Below are positions 1 through 7,861 of a stretch of 64,000 nucleotides of DNA, piece after piece. Each line of letters starts with the position of its first letter. Position 1 is the stretch's first letter. The stretch comes from Plut-88900 sp963668115. GTDB taxonomy: Bacteria; Chloroflexota; Dehalococcoidia; Plut-88900. A program made the position numbers and the translations under genes. The notes below the pieces were generated by a model. That model saw only the letters and a list, made by a program, of their open reading frames with translations. It was not told where the DNA came from and did not search any database. The stretch spans positions 62,001 through 126,000 of the forward strand of contig OY764147.1 of NCBI GenBank assembly GCA_963668115.1, in the 5' to 3' direction.

Positions 1-1
1 G

Positions 2-805
2 AAGACCGGGCCCCAGCGCGGCGCCGATATCCACACCGGCGCAACCATCTCCTTCGAAGATGCCGTCTTTGGCGCCGAGCGAAACGTGGATGTCCAGAGG
101 ACCGAGGTCTGCAAGAACTGCCGAGGCTCCCGCGCAGAGCCCGGTACCGACGTTTCTACCTGCTCCACCTGCAACGGCAGCGGCAGCGTGCGTCGAGTAC
201 AGCAAAACCTCTTTGGCCAGTTCGTCAATGTCACCCCGTGTGCTCAGTGCCGCGGCGAAGGGCGCGTAGTATCGACTCCCTGCAGTCACTGTCGGGGCTC
301 CGGCCGGATAAGGGCCAACAGAAAGATCGCCGTTCAGATACCCGCCGGAGTCGAGGAAGGCACCCAGGTTCGCCTAACCGGGGAAGGTGATGCCGGCACC
401 CGAGGCGGCTCCTCCGGCAACCTTTACGTCACCGTAAAAGTCCAGCGCCACGAATACTTCAGCCGTGACGCCGATGACGTCCTGCTGGACTACTACGTCA
501 ATTTTGCCCAGGCCGCCTTGGGTGACGAGGTCGAAGTCCCGACCATAGACGGACCCGTGATGCTCAAGATTCCATCGGGAATCCAGACCGGCACCGCCCT
601 CAGGCTCAGGGGCCGAGGGGCCTACAGGCTCAGGGGCGGAGGTCGCGGCGATCAGATAGTCTACGTGAACGTCCGCACCCCCGAGTCCCTCAACAAGGAA
701 GAAGAAGACCTCTTCCGCCAGCTCACCCTTACCCTGGACAAACCGGGACTGTCGGGTCGCAACGGCAAGGGCATATTTGCCAAGATAAAGGAGGTTTTCC
801 GATAG
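2..805 (+). CDS. dnaJ: Chaperone DnaJ, C-terminal part (5' end cut by window edge)
   Basis: Hsp40 co-chaperone that delivers unfolded clients to DnaK and stimulates its ATPase in the cytoplasm. The visible frame is open from base 2; the J domain and Gly/Phe region lie upstream of the window. Four zinc-finger repeats of the CxxCxGxG type are present in order (CKNCRGS, CSTCNGSG, CAQCRGEG, CSHCRGSG), followed by the two beta-rich client-binding domains (IPAGVEEGTQVRL, IPSGIQTGTALRLRG) and a dimerisation tail. The zinc repeats are complete, so this is type I DnaJ rather than CbpA. A hairpin plus T-run follows the stop, so prmA downstream may need its own promoter. Confidence 0.96.
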   Translation, partial: KTGPQRGADIHTGATISFEDAVFGAERNVDVQRTEVCKNCRGSRAEPGTDVSTCSTCNGSGSVRRVQQNLFGQFVNVTPCAQCRGEGRVVSTPCSHCRGSGRIRANRKIAVQIPAGVEEGTQVRLTGEGDAGTRGGSSGNLYVTVKVQRHEYFSRDADDVLLDYYVNFAQAALGDEVEVPTIDGPVMLKIPSGIQTGTALRLRGRGAYRLRGGGRGDQIVYVNVRTPESLNKEEEDLFRQLTLTLDKPGLSGRNGKGIFAKIKEVFR

Positions 806-834
806 CCCGTTTTTCGGCTTGGACCTCCCCAGGA

Positions 835-869
835 CGCCCGACCCGCTGTCGCCGGTTCGGGCCTTTTTT
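835..869 (+). terminator. Rho-independent terminator after dnaJ
   Basis: A GC-rich inverted repeat (GCCCGACCC against GGTTCGGGC, one mismatch) is followed directly by six T residues, 30 bases after the dnaJ stop. It would end dnaJ transcription just before prmA. Confidence 0.7.
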
Positions 870-911
870 CTACCTCCTCAATCCCCGTTCCCGATAGGCC
901 AGGGCAGACAA

Positions 912-1793
912 ATGGAGTTGGTAGAGTTCTCCGTAGAAGTGGACTCCGAGTCCACGGAACCCGTCTGCGAGGCTTTCCGCCGATACGGCTGTGAGAGGAT
1001 AGTGGTCGAGGAGATCGACCCCTCAGGCCCCCACCCCCGACTCCTTGTCAAGGCCTACGCTCCTAACGACGACGCTCGGAACCAACTGACGGCCCACATG
1101 CAGGTGGTCGTTCGCCTTCTCAGCCTCCTCCGCCCCGTTGGAGACCTTCAAACCCGTTTGCTCCGGGAGGAGGACTGGGCGCTTGCCTGGCGCAACCATT
1201 ACACCGTCCAGCACTTGGGCGAAAGACTGGTTGTCTGCCCGTCCTGGCTCTCTTACGAACCCAAGGGTGAAGAGGTCCTCGTCCGCCTCGACCCCGGCAT
1301 GGCCTTCGGTACCGGCGTCCATCCGACCACCCGAATGTGCCTCCGAGCCCTCGATAACCTCGTGCAAAGCGGGATGCGCGTCGCAGACGTTGGCTCGGGT
1401 TCCGGCATACTCTCCATCGCCGCCGCCCGGCTCGGCGCCGCGGGAGTCCTCGCCTTGGACGTCGATTGCGTTGCAGTAAAAGTCGCTCTGGAAAACGTTG
1501 AGGCCAATGGCGTCTCGGATATCGTGGAAGTCGTAGAAGGCACCCTCTGGCACGATCCCGACCAACCCTCCCCCGACTATGACCTCATCGTCGCCAACAT
1601 CACGCTCAACCCCATCGTTGACCTAGCACCCCACATCGTCAACTCCCTGGCGCATAACGGAATAATCATACTCAGCGGCCTTCTTCGGGACCAGCGCCCG
1701 ACCGCCCTGAAGGCCTTTGAGTCCCTCGGCGCTTTCTTTGAATCACAGGCCGCCGCCGATGATTGGCTGACCCTCGTGCTCAGAAAGCCCTAG
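912..1793 (+). CDS. prmA: Ribosomal protein L11 methyltransferase PrmA
   Basis: Class I SAM-dependent methyltransferase that trimethylates ribosomal protein L11. The family motif DPGMAFGTGVHPTTR is present, followed by the SAM-binding loop VGSGSGILSIA at about residues 160-170 and the catalytic-site YDLIVANIT at about 225-232. I chose the ATG at 912 (293 aa, normal family length) over an ATG at 819: the extra N-terminus from 819 lies inside the preceding terminator and has no family character. The neighbouring dnaJ is a common partner of prmA in bacteria. It converges on plsY with an 11-base gap. Confidence 0.93.
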   Translation: MELVEFSVEVDSESTEPVCEAFRRYGCERIVVEEIDPSGPHPRLLVKAYAPNDDARNQLTAHMQVVVRLLSLLRPVGDLQTRLLREEDWALAWRNHYTVQHLGERLVVCPSWLSYEPKGEEVLVRLDPGMAFGTGVHPTTRMCLRALDNLVQSGMRVADVGSGSGILSIAAARLGAAGVLALDVDCVAVKVALENVEANGVSDIVEVVEGTLWHDPDQPSPDYDLIVANITLNPIVDLAPHIVNSLAHNGIIILSGLLRDQRPTALKAFESLGAFFESQAAADDWLTLVLRKP

Positions 1794-1804
1794 TCCGGGG
1801 CTCC

Positions 1805-2410
1805 CTACTCCTCCGGGTCGAACTCCAGCTTGTTCTCAGTGCCGTCGAGCAACCGTTGGAAGTTCTCCCGGTGCGCGTAAAAGATTATCGCCGTCGGAAC
1901 TATCGCTTGAAGCAGGTAGGATGCGGGTTTCTTCCCGATAAGTACGGCGAACAAGAGGCAGAGGGCCCCCACCGCCGTCCCCGAAAGAGACCCCAGCGAT
2001 GATATCCGGAACTTAGCCATCACCGATCCGCCGGTCAAAGCCGCAAGTAGCCCGGGAACGGGCGCCAACGCAAGCAGCGCCCCGAGGTTCGTCACCACTC
2101 CCTTGCCTCCCTTGAAACCCCGCAACGCAGGCCAGATGTGCCCCGCCACCACCGCAATCCCTACCAGCGCGTGCACCGTGCTGGATTTGCTGACCTTCCT
2201 CGCAATCAGGACGGGAAGCAACCCCTTGAAGGTATCAATGAGCAGAACGGCCGTCGAGGCATAAGGCCCTGCCACCCTATACACGTTCGCCGCCCCGATG
2301 TTTCCGCTGCCCCGGTTCTGGATGTCTACCCCCTTCGCCTGCTTCACGATGATCTTCCCTGTCGGGATCCCGCCCATCAGGTAGCCGAACAGTATCAGAA
2401 GTAACGTCAT
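1805..2410 (-). CDS. plsY: Acyl-phosphate:glycerol-3-phosphate acyltransferase PlsY
   Basis: Integral membrane enzyme that moves the acyl group of acyl-phosphate to glycerol-3-phosphate, the first step of phospholipid synthesis with PlsX. 201 aa, hydrophobic throughout. The three PlsY motifs are visible: GSGNIGAAN at 34-42, D59..KG at 59-63, and GH..(P)..GFKGGKGV at 90-105. The start overlaps the der stop by four bases (ATGA type), so the two are translationally coupled in a leftward group der-plsY. No PlsX gene is in the window. Confidence 0.95.
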   Translation of the reverse strand: MTLLLILFGYLMGGIPTGKIIVKQAKGVDIQNRGSGNIGAANVYRVAGPYASTAVLLIDTFKGLLPVLIARKVSKSSTVHALVGIAVVAGHIWPALRGFKGGKGVVTNLGALLALAPVPGLLAALTGGSVMAKFRISSLGSLSGTAVGALCLLFAVLIGKKPASYLLQAIVPTAIIFYAHRENFQRLLDGTENKLEFDPEE

Positions 2411-3720
2411 TCGCTCCGGCTCCTCCTCTGGAACCTGAGTTGGATCGGCGTACCCTCGAACCCGAACTCATCCCGCAGCCGATTCTCCAGGAAGCGTTGA
2501 TACGAAAAATGCACCAGCGCCGGGTCGTTCACGAAGAACGTGAATGTCGGGGGATGGGACCCGGTCTGTGTCACATAGAAAAGTTTGAGCCGCCGACCCC
2601 GCGCCCGGGGCAGTGGACTGGCCGTCACCGCCCTGGTAAGCGTCCTGTTCAACGCCGACGTAGCTACCGTCTTCCCTCTTTCATCGAATATCTTGAGCGC
2701 CGCCGGCATCAGCTCCGATATCCCCTGTCCATACATCGCCGACGTGTACAGCACCGGCACGTACTCCCCCGCCCGAAGCCTGTCCTGGATATAAGGCTGG
2801 GCCTTCTCCATCCCCAGCCCGAGTTCCGGCGCCAAATCCCATTTGTTCACCACCACCGCCATCCCTTTGTAAGCGTCCTTGGCATAGCCCCAGATGTGCA
2901 TGTCCTGCGCCGTCATCAGCTCCGAAGCGTCCACAACCAGTAGTACCACGTCCGAGCGGTATATCGCCTGCATTGTGCGAAGAACGCTGTATTTCTCAAT
3001 GCCCTGTCCTATCTTCCCCCGACGCCTCACCCCTGCCGTGTCTATGAGCAAAATCCGCTCGCCCTCGTACTCCAATACGGTGTCGATGGCATCCCTTGTC
3101 GTCCCTGGCACATCACTGACTATGACTCTCTCCTCACCGAACAGCGTGTTGAGCAACATCGATTTGCCCACGTTCGGCCGACCCACGATCGCCACCTTCA
3201 TCACCCCCGACTGCGGTTCGACCTCCGGCTCGTCCACGCTGGCATCTATCCAGCTCGTGAGTTGGTCAAGCCCCTTGCCGTGATACGCACTGATGGGCGT
3301 CGGGTCGCCCATACCCAGGCGGTAGAAGTCGTCCAGCGTCGCCTCCCGCCGGTTGTTGTCAATCTTGTTGACGACGAGCGAAACCGGCTTTTCCGATACC
3401 CGAAGAATGTCTGCCAGTTCCTCATCTCCCGCCGTCAGGCCGTCCTTCCCATCCACCATGAACAGGACTGCCGAAGCCTCCGTGAGGGCTATCTTCACCT
3501 GTTCCGTCACCCCGACGTGGATCTCATCTTCCCGGCCTAGGTCTAACCCGCCCGTGTCTACCAGCAGCACGCTCTTGCCGCCCACCGACACCTGCGCCGA
3601 CACCCGGTCCCGCGTCGTCCCCGGCACGTCCGACACTATAGCCATCCGCCGCCCGACAAATTTGTTGAACAGCGTCGACTTGCCCACGTTCGGGCGGCCC
3701 ACTATCGCTACAATAGACAT
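2407..3720 (-). CDS. der: Ribosome-assembly GTPase Der (EngA)
   Basis: Essential double-G-domain GTPase needed for 50S ribosomal subunit maturation. 437 aa, the usual length. The first G domain has GRPNVGKS at 8-15, DTGG at 55-58 and NKID at 118-121; the second has GRPNVGKS at 180-187 with a DTAGVRR switch, then the KH-like C-terminal domain. It lies 32 bases after argF and overlaps plsY, within a five-gene leftward run that includes ABM and fur. Confidence 0.97.
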   Translation of the reverse strand: MSIVAIVGRPNVGKSTLFNKFVGRRMAIVSDVPGTTRDRVSAQVSVGGKSVLLVDTGGLDLGREDEIHVGVTEQVKIALTEASAVLFMVDGKDGLTAGDEELADILRVSEKPVSLVVNKIDNNRREATLDDFYRLGMGDPTPISAYHGKGLDQLTSWIDASVDEPEVEPQSGVMKVAIVGRPNVGKSMLLNTLFGEERVIVSDVPGTTRDAIDTVLEYEGERILLIDTAGVRRRGKIGQGIEKYSVLRTMQAIYRSDVVLLVVDASELMTAQDMHIWGYAKDAYKGMAVVVNKWDLAPELGLGMEKAQPYIQDRLRAGEYVPVLYTSAMYGQGISELMPAALKIFDERGKTVATSALNRTLTRAVTASPLPRARGRRLKLFYVTQTGSHPPTFTFFVNDPALVHFSYQRFLENRLRDEFGFEGTPIQLRFQRRSRSE

Positions 3721-3752
3721 CTAACGGAAAGTCCTGCTCTAAAGCTGTGGCG

Positions 3753-4667
3753 CTACGCCCCACCCAGGAGCCTCTCCAGCACCGCCTTCTGGGCATGCAA
3801 ACGGTTCTCCGCCTGGTCGAACACCACCGACTTCACATGCTCCATCGCCTCATCGGACACCTCTTCACCACGGTGAGCCGGCAGTGGATGCATGAAGATC
3901 GCCTTCTCGTCTGAGTGGGATAGCAATTCCGCATCGACCTGGTATCCCGCAAAGTCCCGACGCCTCCTCTCCGACTCCGCTTCCTGTCCCATGCTCGTCC
4001 ACACGTCGGTGTACACTACGTCCGCCCCAGATACCGCCTCCGTAGGCTCAGTCTGCACCGAGAAACTGGCCCCACTCTCCACTCCGAGCTTCTTTATCGT
4101 TTCCAGCATCTCCGGTAGCAGCAGGTAAGACTCGGGCGTCGCCATCACAAAGTTAGCCCCGACCAGCATCGCCCCCAGCGACAGGCTCGCCGCCATGTTG
4201 TTCCCATCCCCCACATATGCGATGTTCAATCCCTTCAATGCACCCTTGTGCTCGTATATCGTCAGCAGGTCCGCCAGCACCTGGCACGGGTGCTCCCCGT
4301 CCGAAAGCCCGTTTATCACAGGACATCTCGCGTACTTCGCCAGGTCAACAACCGTCTGGTGCCGACGAGTCCGCGCCACTATCCCGTCCGCATACCTGCT
4401 CAACACCCGGGCCACGTCCGACACCGGCTCCCGGGTCCCAAGCCCTATCTCCTGCGGCGACAGGTATACGCACTGACCGCCCAACTGCCTCATCCCAATA
4501 TCGAAGCTCGCCCGAGTCCGCAGCGACGGCAACTCGAATACCAGCGCCAGCGCCTTCCCCTCCAGCACCCGGGACCCGCCCTCCCTCTTCAACTCCACCG
4601 CCCTCTCTATGAGTCCTAGTACCTCCGCCCCGGTCAGGTCGGCCATAGAAAGCAGGTCTTTGTCCAT
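3753..4667 (-). CDS. argF: Ornithine carbamoyltransferase
   Basis: Cytoplasmic enzyme of arginine synthesis: carbamoyl phosphate + ornithine to citrulline. 304 aa. The carbamoyl-phosphate loop is SLRTR at 48-52, HPCQ is at 126-129, and the ornithine-specific SMG loop is DVWTSMG at 221-227; these fit OTCase. The C-terminal motif reads HPLPAHRGEE from 260, whereas most characterised OTCases have HCLP at this place. The cysteine that contacts ornithine is therefore proline here, as in aspartate carbamoyltransferases. The SMG loop argues strongly for OTCase all the same. No other arg genes are adjacent. Confidence 0.88.
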   Translation of the reverse strand: MDKDLLSMADLTGAEVLGLIERAVELKREGGSRVLEGKALALVFELPSLRTRASFDIGMRQLGGQCVYLSPQEIGLGTREPVSDVARVLSRYADGIVARTRRHQTVVDLAKYARCPVINGLSDGEHPCQVLADLLTIYEHKGALKGLNIAYVGDGNNMAASLSLGAMLVGANFVMATPESYLLLPEMLETIKKLGVESGASFSVQTEPTEAVSGADVVYTDVWTSMGQEAESERRRRDFAGYQVDAELLSHSDEKAIFMHPLPAHRGEEVSDEAMEHVKSVVFDQAENRLHAQKAVLERLLGGA

Positions 4668-4735
4668 GATGCTCCTGGGGGAGTTGTCGGATTGGTAGGT
4701 CTTGGAGAATGGCGCCCGCGGCGACCCTTTGCCCG

Positions 4736-5215
4736 TTACGCGTCTGCGTGGACGTGCGCGCGGTCGGCGGAGAATAGGTGGGGTGCAAAGTTGGCGGGTC
4801 CTCCCAGCCGGGTCTGACAGGCCTTGCAGACTACGTATACCTCAATCCGGTGCCCGACCACGCTCCCCCTCCCCGACTCCTCCCACTGCGACAGCAGCTG
4901 CTCTATCTCCGACTCGTGGAACTCCGAGACCAGCCCGCAGGATACGCACACCATGTGGTGATGGTGCCCGCTCATCGTCAGCATGTACCGCGGCGACCCG
5001 TCAGGAAGGCTGATCTTGCACAGCAACCCCTGCTCCACCAGCAGCTTGATGGTTCGGTAGACCGTCGCCCTCCCGACACCCTTTAGCTCTAGGTGAAGCT
5101 CTTCCGCCGTGAAGTTCGTTTCCTTGCCGGCTATGCTTTCGATTACCTGCCGACGCGGGAGCGTTATCCGGTAACGTCGTCCGCCTATCGCATCAATTAG
5201 CGTTTGTGAGTCCAT
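4736..5215 (-). CDS. Fur-family metal-responsive repressor
   Basis: Metal- or peroxide-sensing transcriptional repressor of the Fur/PerR/Zur family, 159 aa. It has an N-terminal winged helix (about 1-80, with GRATVYRTIKLLVEQGLL) and a dimerisation domain with HHHH at 84-87, CVSC at 90-93 and a second CKAC at 130-133; the two CxxC pairs form the structural zinc site. A C-terminal tail with two further histidines (HVHADA) follows. Sequence alone does not say whether it senses Fe, Zn or peroxide. It sits between the ABM gene (44 bases) and argF (68 bases). No adjacent target transporter is seen. Confidence 0.9.
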   Translation of the reverse strand: MDSQTLIDAIGGRRYRITLPRRQVIESIAGKETNFTAEELHLELKGVGRATVYRTIKLLVEQGLLCKISLPDGSPRYMLTMSGHHHHMVCVSCGLVSEFHESEIEQLLSQWEESGRGSVVGHRIEVYVVCKACQTRLGGPANFAPHLFSADRAHVHADA

Positions 5216-5259
5216 GAGAAAATGTGGGGTCTTCGCCCAATGTCTCCGTCCTGCCTAGC

Positions 5260-5565
5260 CTACCATTTTTCATCTTCGGGATAAACGCTGTTGCACACCG
5301 CAACCTCGTACGGCTTGGCAAACCAGTTCTCCGTAGCCTTTTCCCATCGCTGGAAGTGGGGCGTCTTGATGTGCTCATCCTCGGCGTTGGAGTCTAGGTA
5401 CACCTCGTAAAGATAGAATCGGGTCGGATTGTCCGTGTCGACCAGCACCTCCCACCTCGTGCACCCCGGCTCTGTGACTGAGCCCTTCGCATTGAGTATA
5501 GTCTCCGCGATAAATTTCTCCCGGTACTCGGGCTTTACGTCTATGGTAACCACATCAACTCGCAT
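5260..5565 (-). CDS. Antibiotic-biosynthesis-monooxygenase (ABM/YgiN-like) protein
   Basis: Small dimeric alpha/beta protein (101 aa) of the ABM fold. Members include quinol monooxygenase YgiN and many of unknown substrate. Visible family pattern: VDVVTIDVKPEYREKF at the start, TEPGCTRWEVL and RFYLYEVY, then a C-terminal YPEDEKW. A paralogue at 30165-30476 shares the same layout, including the C-terminal YP.DE.W. Expression is probably from the -10-like TGTACAAT at 5605-5598 on this strand, 33 bases before the ATG. The true substrate cannot be read from sequence. Confidence 0.85.
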   Translation of the reverse strand: MRVDVVTIDVKPEYREKFIAETILNAKGSVTEPGCTRWEVLVDTDNPTRFYLYEVYLDSNAEDEHIKTPHFQRWEKATENWFAKPYEVAVCNSVYPEDEKW

Positions 5566-5597
5566 GGCTCCTCCGGGCGAAGGGGGTATGTATCTCT

Positions 5598-5605
5598 ATT
5601 GTACA
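5598..5605 (-). promoter_or_regulatory. Putative -10 element (TGTACAAT)
   Basis: Reads TGTACAAT on the minus strand, 33 bases upstream of the ABM start. The same octamer precedes three other genes in the window (10124, 40110, 42093). Confidence 0.4.
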
Positions 5606-5652
5606 ACGTAATTGATACAAAGGGGCCTCCTCTCCACCCTGAAATATCATTA

Positions 5653-5681
5653 TTGACGCGCAATTTCGGCCTAAGTATCAT
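5653..5681 (+). promoter_or_regulatory. Sigma-70-type promoter of the 2-oxoacid dehydrogenase operon
   Basis: TTGACG at 5653-5658, a 17-base spacer, and TATCAT at 5676-5681. The predicted transcript start near 5688 lies after the more upstream in-frame ATGs, which supports translation from the ATG at 5731. Confidence 0.6.
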
Positions 5682-5730
5682 GTTTCCATCACTAAGGGCC
5701 CCTGCCACTGTCCCTCAACGAGGTGTCATC

Positions 5731-6714
5731 ATGCAAGACATCCATCCCATGCCCGACAAATCAACCGCTCTCTCCCTCTATCAAGGCATGGTCACCATCC
5801 GCGAGTTTGAAGAACGGGCCCGACGCGAGGGCGACGCCGGAAAACCCGTGGGTGGGATCCACTCCTCCGTCGGCCAGGAGGCCGTCGCCGTCGGAATCTG
5901 CCGCTACCTTCGTAAAGACGACTACGTTCTCGGGAATCACCGCAGCCATCACCACTGCCTCGCCAAGGGCGTCGATATGAAAGAGATGATGGCCGAGCTC
6001 ATGGGCAAGGCTACCGGCACCAATAAGGGCAAGGGTGGCACCATGCACATCGCCGACAAGAACGTCGGTATGCTTGGCGCTAACGGAGTCATCGGCTCCA
6101 ACGTTCCCGTTGCCGCCGGAGCGGCCCTCAGCGCCAAGCTACGCGGTACGGACCAGGTCGCCGTCGTTTTCTTCGGCGATGGCGGCGCCAACCAGGGCGC
6201 CCTCCACGAGACCCTCAACCTCGCCGCCATCTGGAATCTCGGCGTCATTTTCGTCTGCGAAAACAACCGCTACGCAGAGTCCACACCTGTTGAATACTCC
6301 CTCGCTGGAGGCTCCGTCGCAAACCGTGCCTCAGCCTATGGAATTGTAGGGGAGACCGTGGACGGCCAAGATGTTCTGGATGTCTCGGCGGCAATGGAAA
6401 GGGCAGTCGATAGGGCCCGCGCCGGGGATGGCCCCTCTATCATTGAGGCCAAGACATACCGTTACTACGGTCACCACGGCGCCGATGACCCCCTCCGCTA
6501 CCGAACTAGGGATGAGGAAGAGTTCTACCGCAACAGGGATTGCATCGCCACATTCAAGGCCAGGATCATCGAAGAGGAGCTGGGCACCGGCGAAGAGCTC
6601 CAGGAAATCGACGCCTCCATCCTCGAATCCCTTGACGAAGCCGTAAAATTTGCCGACGAAAGCCCTTGGCCCGACCCCCAAGAACTCGTCGCCGACGTTT
6701 ACGTTACCTACTAG
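5731..6714 (+). CDS. 2-oxoacid (pyruvate/acetoin-type) dehydrogenase E1 alpha subunit
   Basis: Thiamine-diphosphate-dependent decarboxylating subunit of a pyruvate or acetoin dehydrogenase complex, 327 aa. The TPP/Mg motif is GDGGANQGALHETLNLAA beginning near residue 149, closing with ENNRYAESTP. GGTMHIADK and YRYYGHHGADDP are typical of the AcoA/PdhA group. The start at 5731 is chosen because it lies just downstream of a good promoter and has AGGTG 10 bases before it; the longer frame back to 5599 would cross that promoter. It is followed 39 bases later by the beta subunit. Substrate (pyruvate or acetoin) is not decided by sequence. Confidence 0.9.
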   Translation: MQDIHPMPDKSTALSLYQGMVTIREFEERARREGDAGKPVGGIHSSVGQEAVAVGICRYLRKDDYVLGNHRSHHHCLAKGVDMKEMMAELMGKATGTNKGKGGTMHIADKNVGMLGANGVIGSNVPVAAGAALSAKLRGTDQVAVVFFGDGGANQGALHETLNLAAIWNLGVIFVCENNRYAESTPVEYSLAGGSVANRASAYGIVGETVDGQDVLDVSAAMERAVDRARAGDGPSIIEAKTYRYYGHHGADDPLRYRTRDEEEFYRNRDCIATFKARIIEEELGTGEELQEIDASILESLDEAVKFADESPWPDPQELVADVYVTY

Positions 6715-6753
6715 GCCCAGCAGCTTGGTTCCCTGATACCCTATGGAATTGCC

Positions 6754-7824
6754 ATGACGACCACCGAATCCAAGGCAACCGAACGCAGCCGCATCAGCTT
6801 CGTCCAATCCATCAACGAGGCAATAACCCAGGAGATGGAACGGGATCCGACCGTCATCGTCATGGGCGAAGACGTGGCCGGTGCTCCCGGCAAGAAAGAC
6901 CAGGGCTTCGAGGATGCCTGGGGTGGCGTCTTCAAGCTCACAAAAGGTCTGATCGGAAAGTTCGGCCCCCAGCGGGTCCTCGATACCCCCATCTCGGAAG
7001 CCGGGTTCATCGGCGCGGGCGTCGGCGCTGCAGCCACCGGCCTCCGACCCATCGTTGAGCTCATGTTCGTCGGCTTCTACGGCGTCTGCGCAGACCAGAT
7101 AACCAACAATGCCGCCAAGATGCACTACATGTTCGGCGGCAAGGTGACGCTCCCCTTGACCATCATCACCAACACCGGCACCGGCGCTGGCGCCGCTGCC
7201 CAGCACTCGGAAACCCTCTACTCCATCTTCACCCACTTCCCCGGCCTCAAGTGTGTGGTGCCCTCCGACGCTTACACCGCCAAGGGCCTCATGACAGCCG
7301 CCATAAGAGACGACGATCCCGTCATCATCTTTCTCCACAAGCTCCTCCTGGGCCGTACCCGCGCCGGCCTCCGACCCTCCGAAGAATACGCTGTCCCAGA
7401 GGAGCCCTACATCGTGCCTATAGGCAAAGCCAACGTGGTCCGTGAAGGTGAAGACCTCACCATGATCGGCATCGGCTACACCACCGGCCTCTGCCTCCAG
7501 GCCGCCGAAGCCCTTCAGCAGCAGGGCGTCAACGCCGAAGTGATAGACCTCCTTTCCCTCTCTCCTATGGATGAAGAGACAATCCTTGAGTCCGTCAAGA
7601 AGACCCGTCGAGCCGTAATTGTCGATGAAGACTACCCCCGTTGCAGCGTCGCCTCTGACATCTCTGCTCTCATCGCCGAGCAGGCCTTCGACTACCTGGA
7701 CGCCCCTCCGAAAAGGGTGACCCCGCCCCACTCCCCCGTCCCCTACAGCATCATGCTGGAGCGCCTCTTCGCCCCTACGAAGGAAAAGGTCATCCAGGCC
7801 GCATCCGAGGTCCTTGAGGCTTGA
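6754..7824 (+). CDS. 2-oxoacid (pyruvate/acetoin-type) dehydrogenase E1 beta subunit
   Basis: Partner of the E1 alpha subunit; the alpha2beta2 tetramer binds TPP at the interface. 356 aa. Hallmarks: VMGEDVAG near residue 30, DTPISEAGFIGAGVGAA near 80, and the C-terminal transketolase-like domain with VIDLLSLSPMDEETI and the PHSPVPYS tail that contacts E2. Middle gene of the alpha-beta-E2 operon with only short gaps. Confidence 0.93.
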   Translation: MTTTESKATERSRISFVQSINEAITQEMERDPTVIVMGEDVAGAPGKKDQGFEDAWGGVFKLTKGLIGKFGPQRVLDTPISEAGFIGAGVGAAATGLRPIVELMFVGFYGVCADQITNNAAKMHYMFGGKVTLPLTIITNTGTGAGAAAQHSETLYSIFTHFPGLKCVVPSDAYTAKGLMTAAIRDDDPVIIFLHKLLLGRTRAGLRPSEEYAVPEEPYIVPIGKANVVREGEDLTMIGIGYTTGLCLQAAEALQQQGVNAEVIDLLSLSPMDEETILESVKKTRRAVIVDEDYPRCSVASDISALIAEQAFDYLDAPPKRVTPPHSPVPYSIMLERLFAPTKEKVIQAASEVLEA

Positions 7825-7861
7825 TCACCGCAAAGCTGCCAAGAGGTTGATGGAATAGCTC

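Noticed and set aside
819..911. N-terminal extension of PrmA from ATG 819
   Set aside because: It would translate the terminator hairpin and has no family similarity; ATG 912 gives the normal length.
5599..5730. Longer E1 alpha from 5599
   Set aside because: The frame crosses a good promoter at 5653-5681; ATG 5731 lies downstream of it.
6331..7731. 466-aa minus-strand frame opposite E1 alpha/E1 beta
   Set aside because: Shadow of the real genes; its composition (Gly/Asp/Val runs) is that of an antisense frame in a GC-rich gene.
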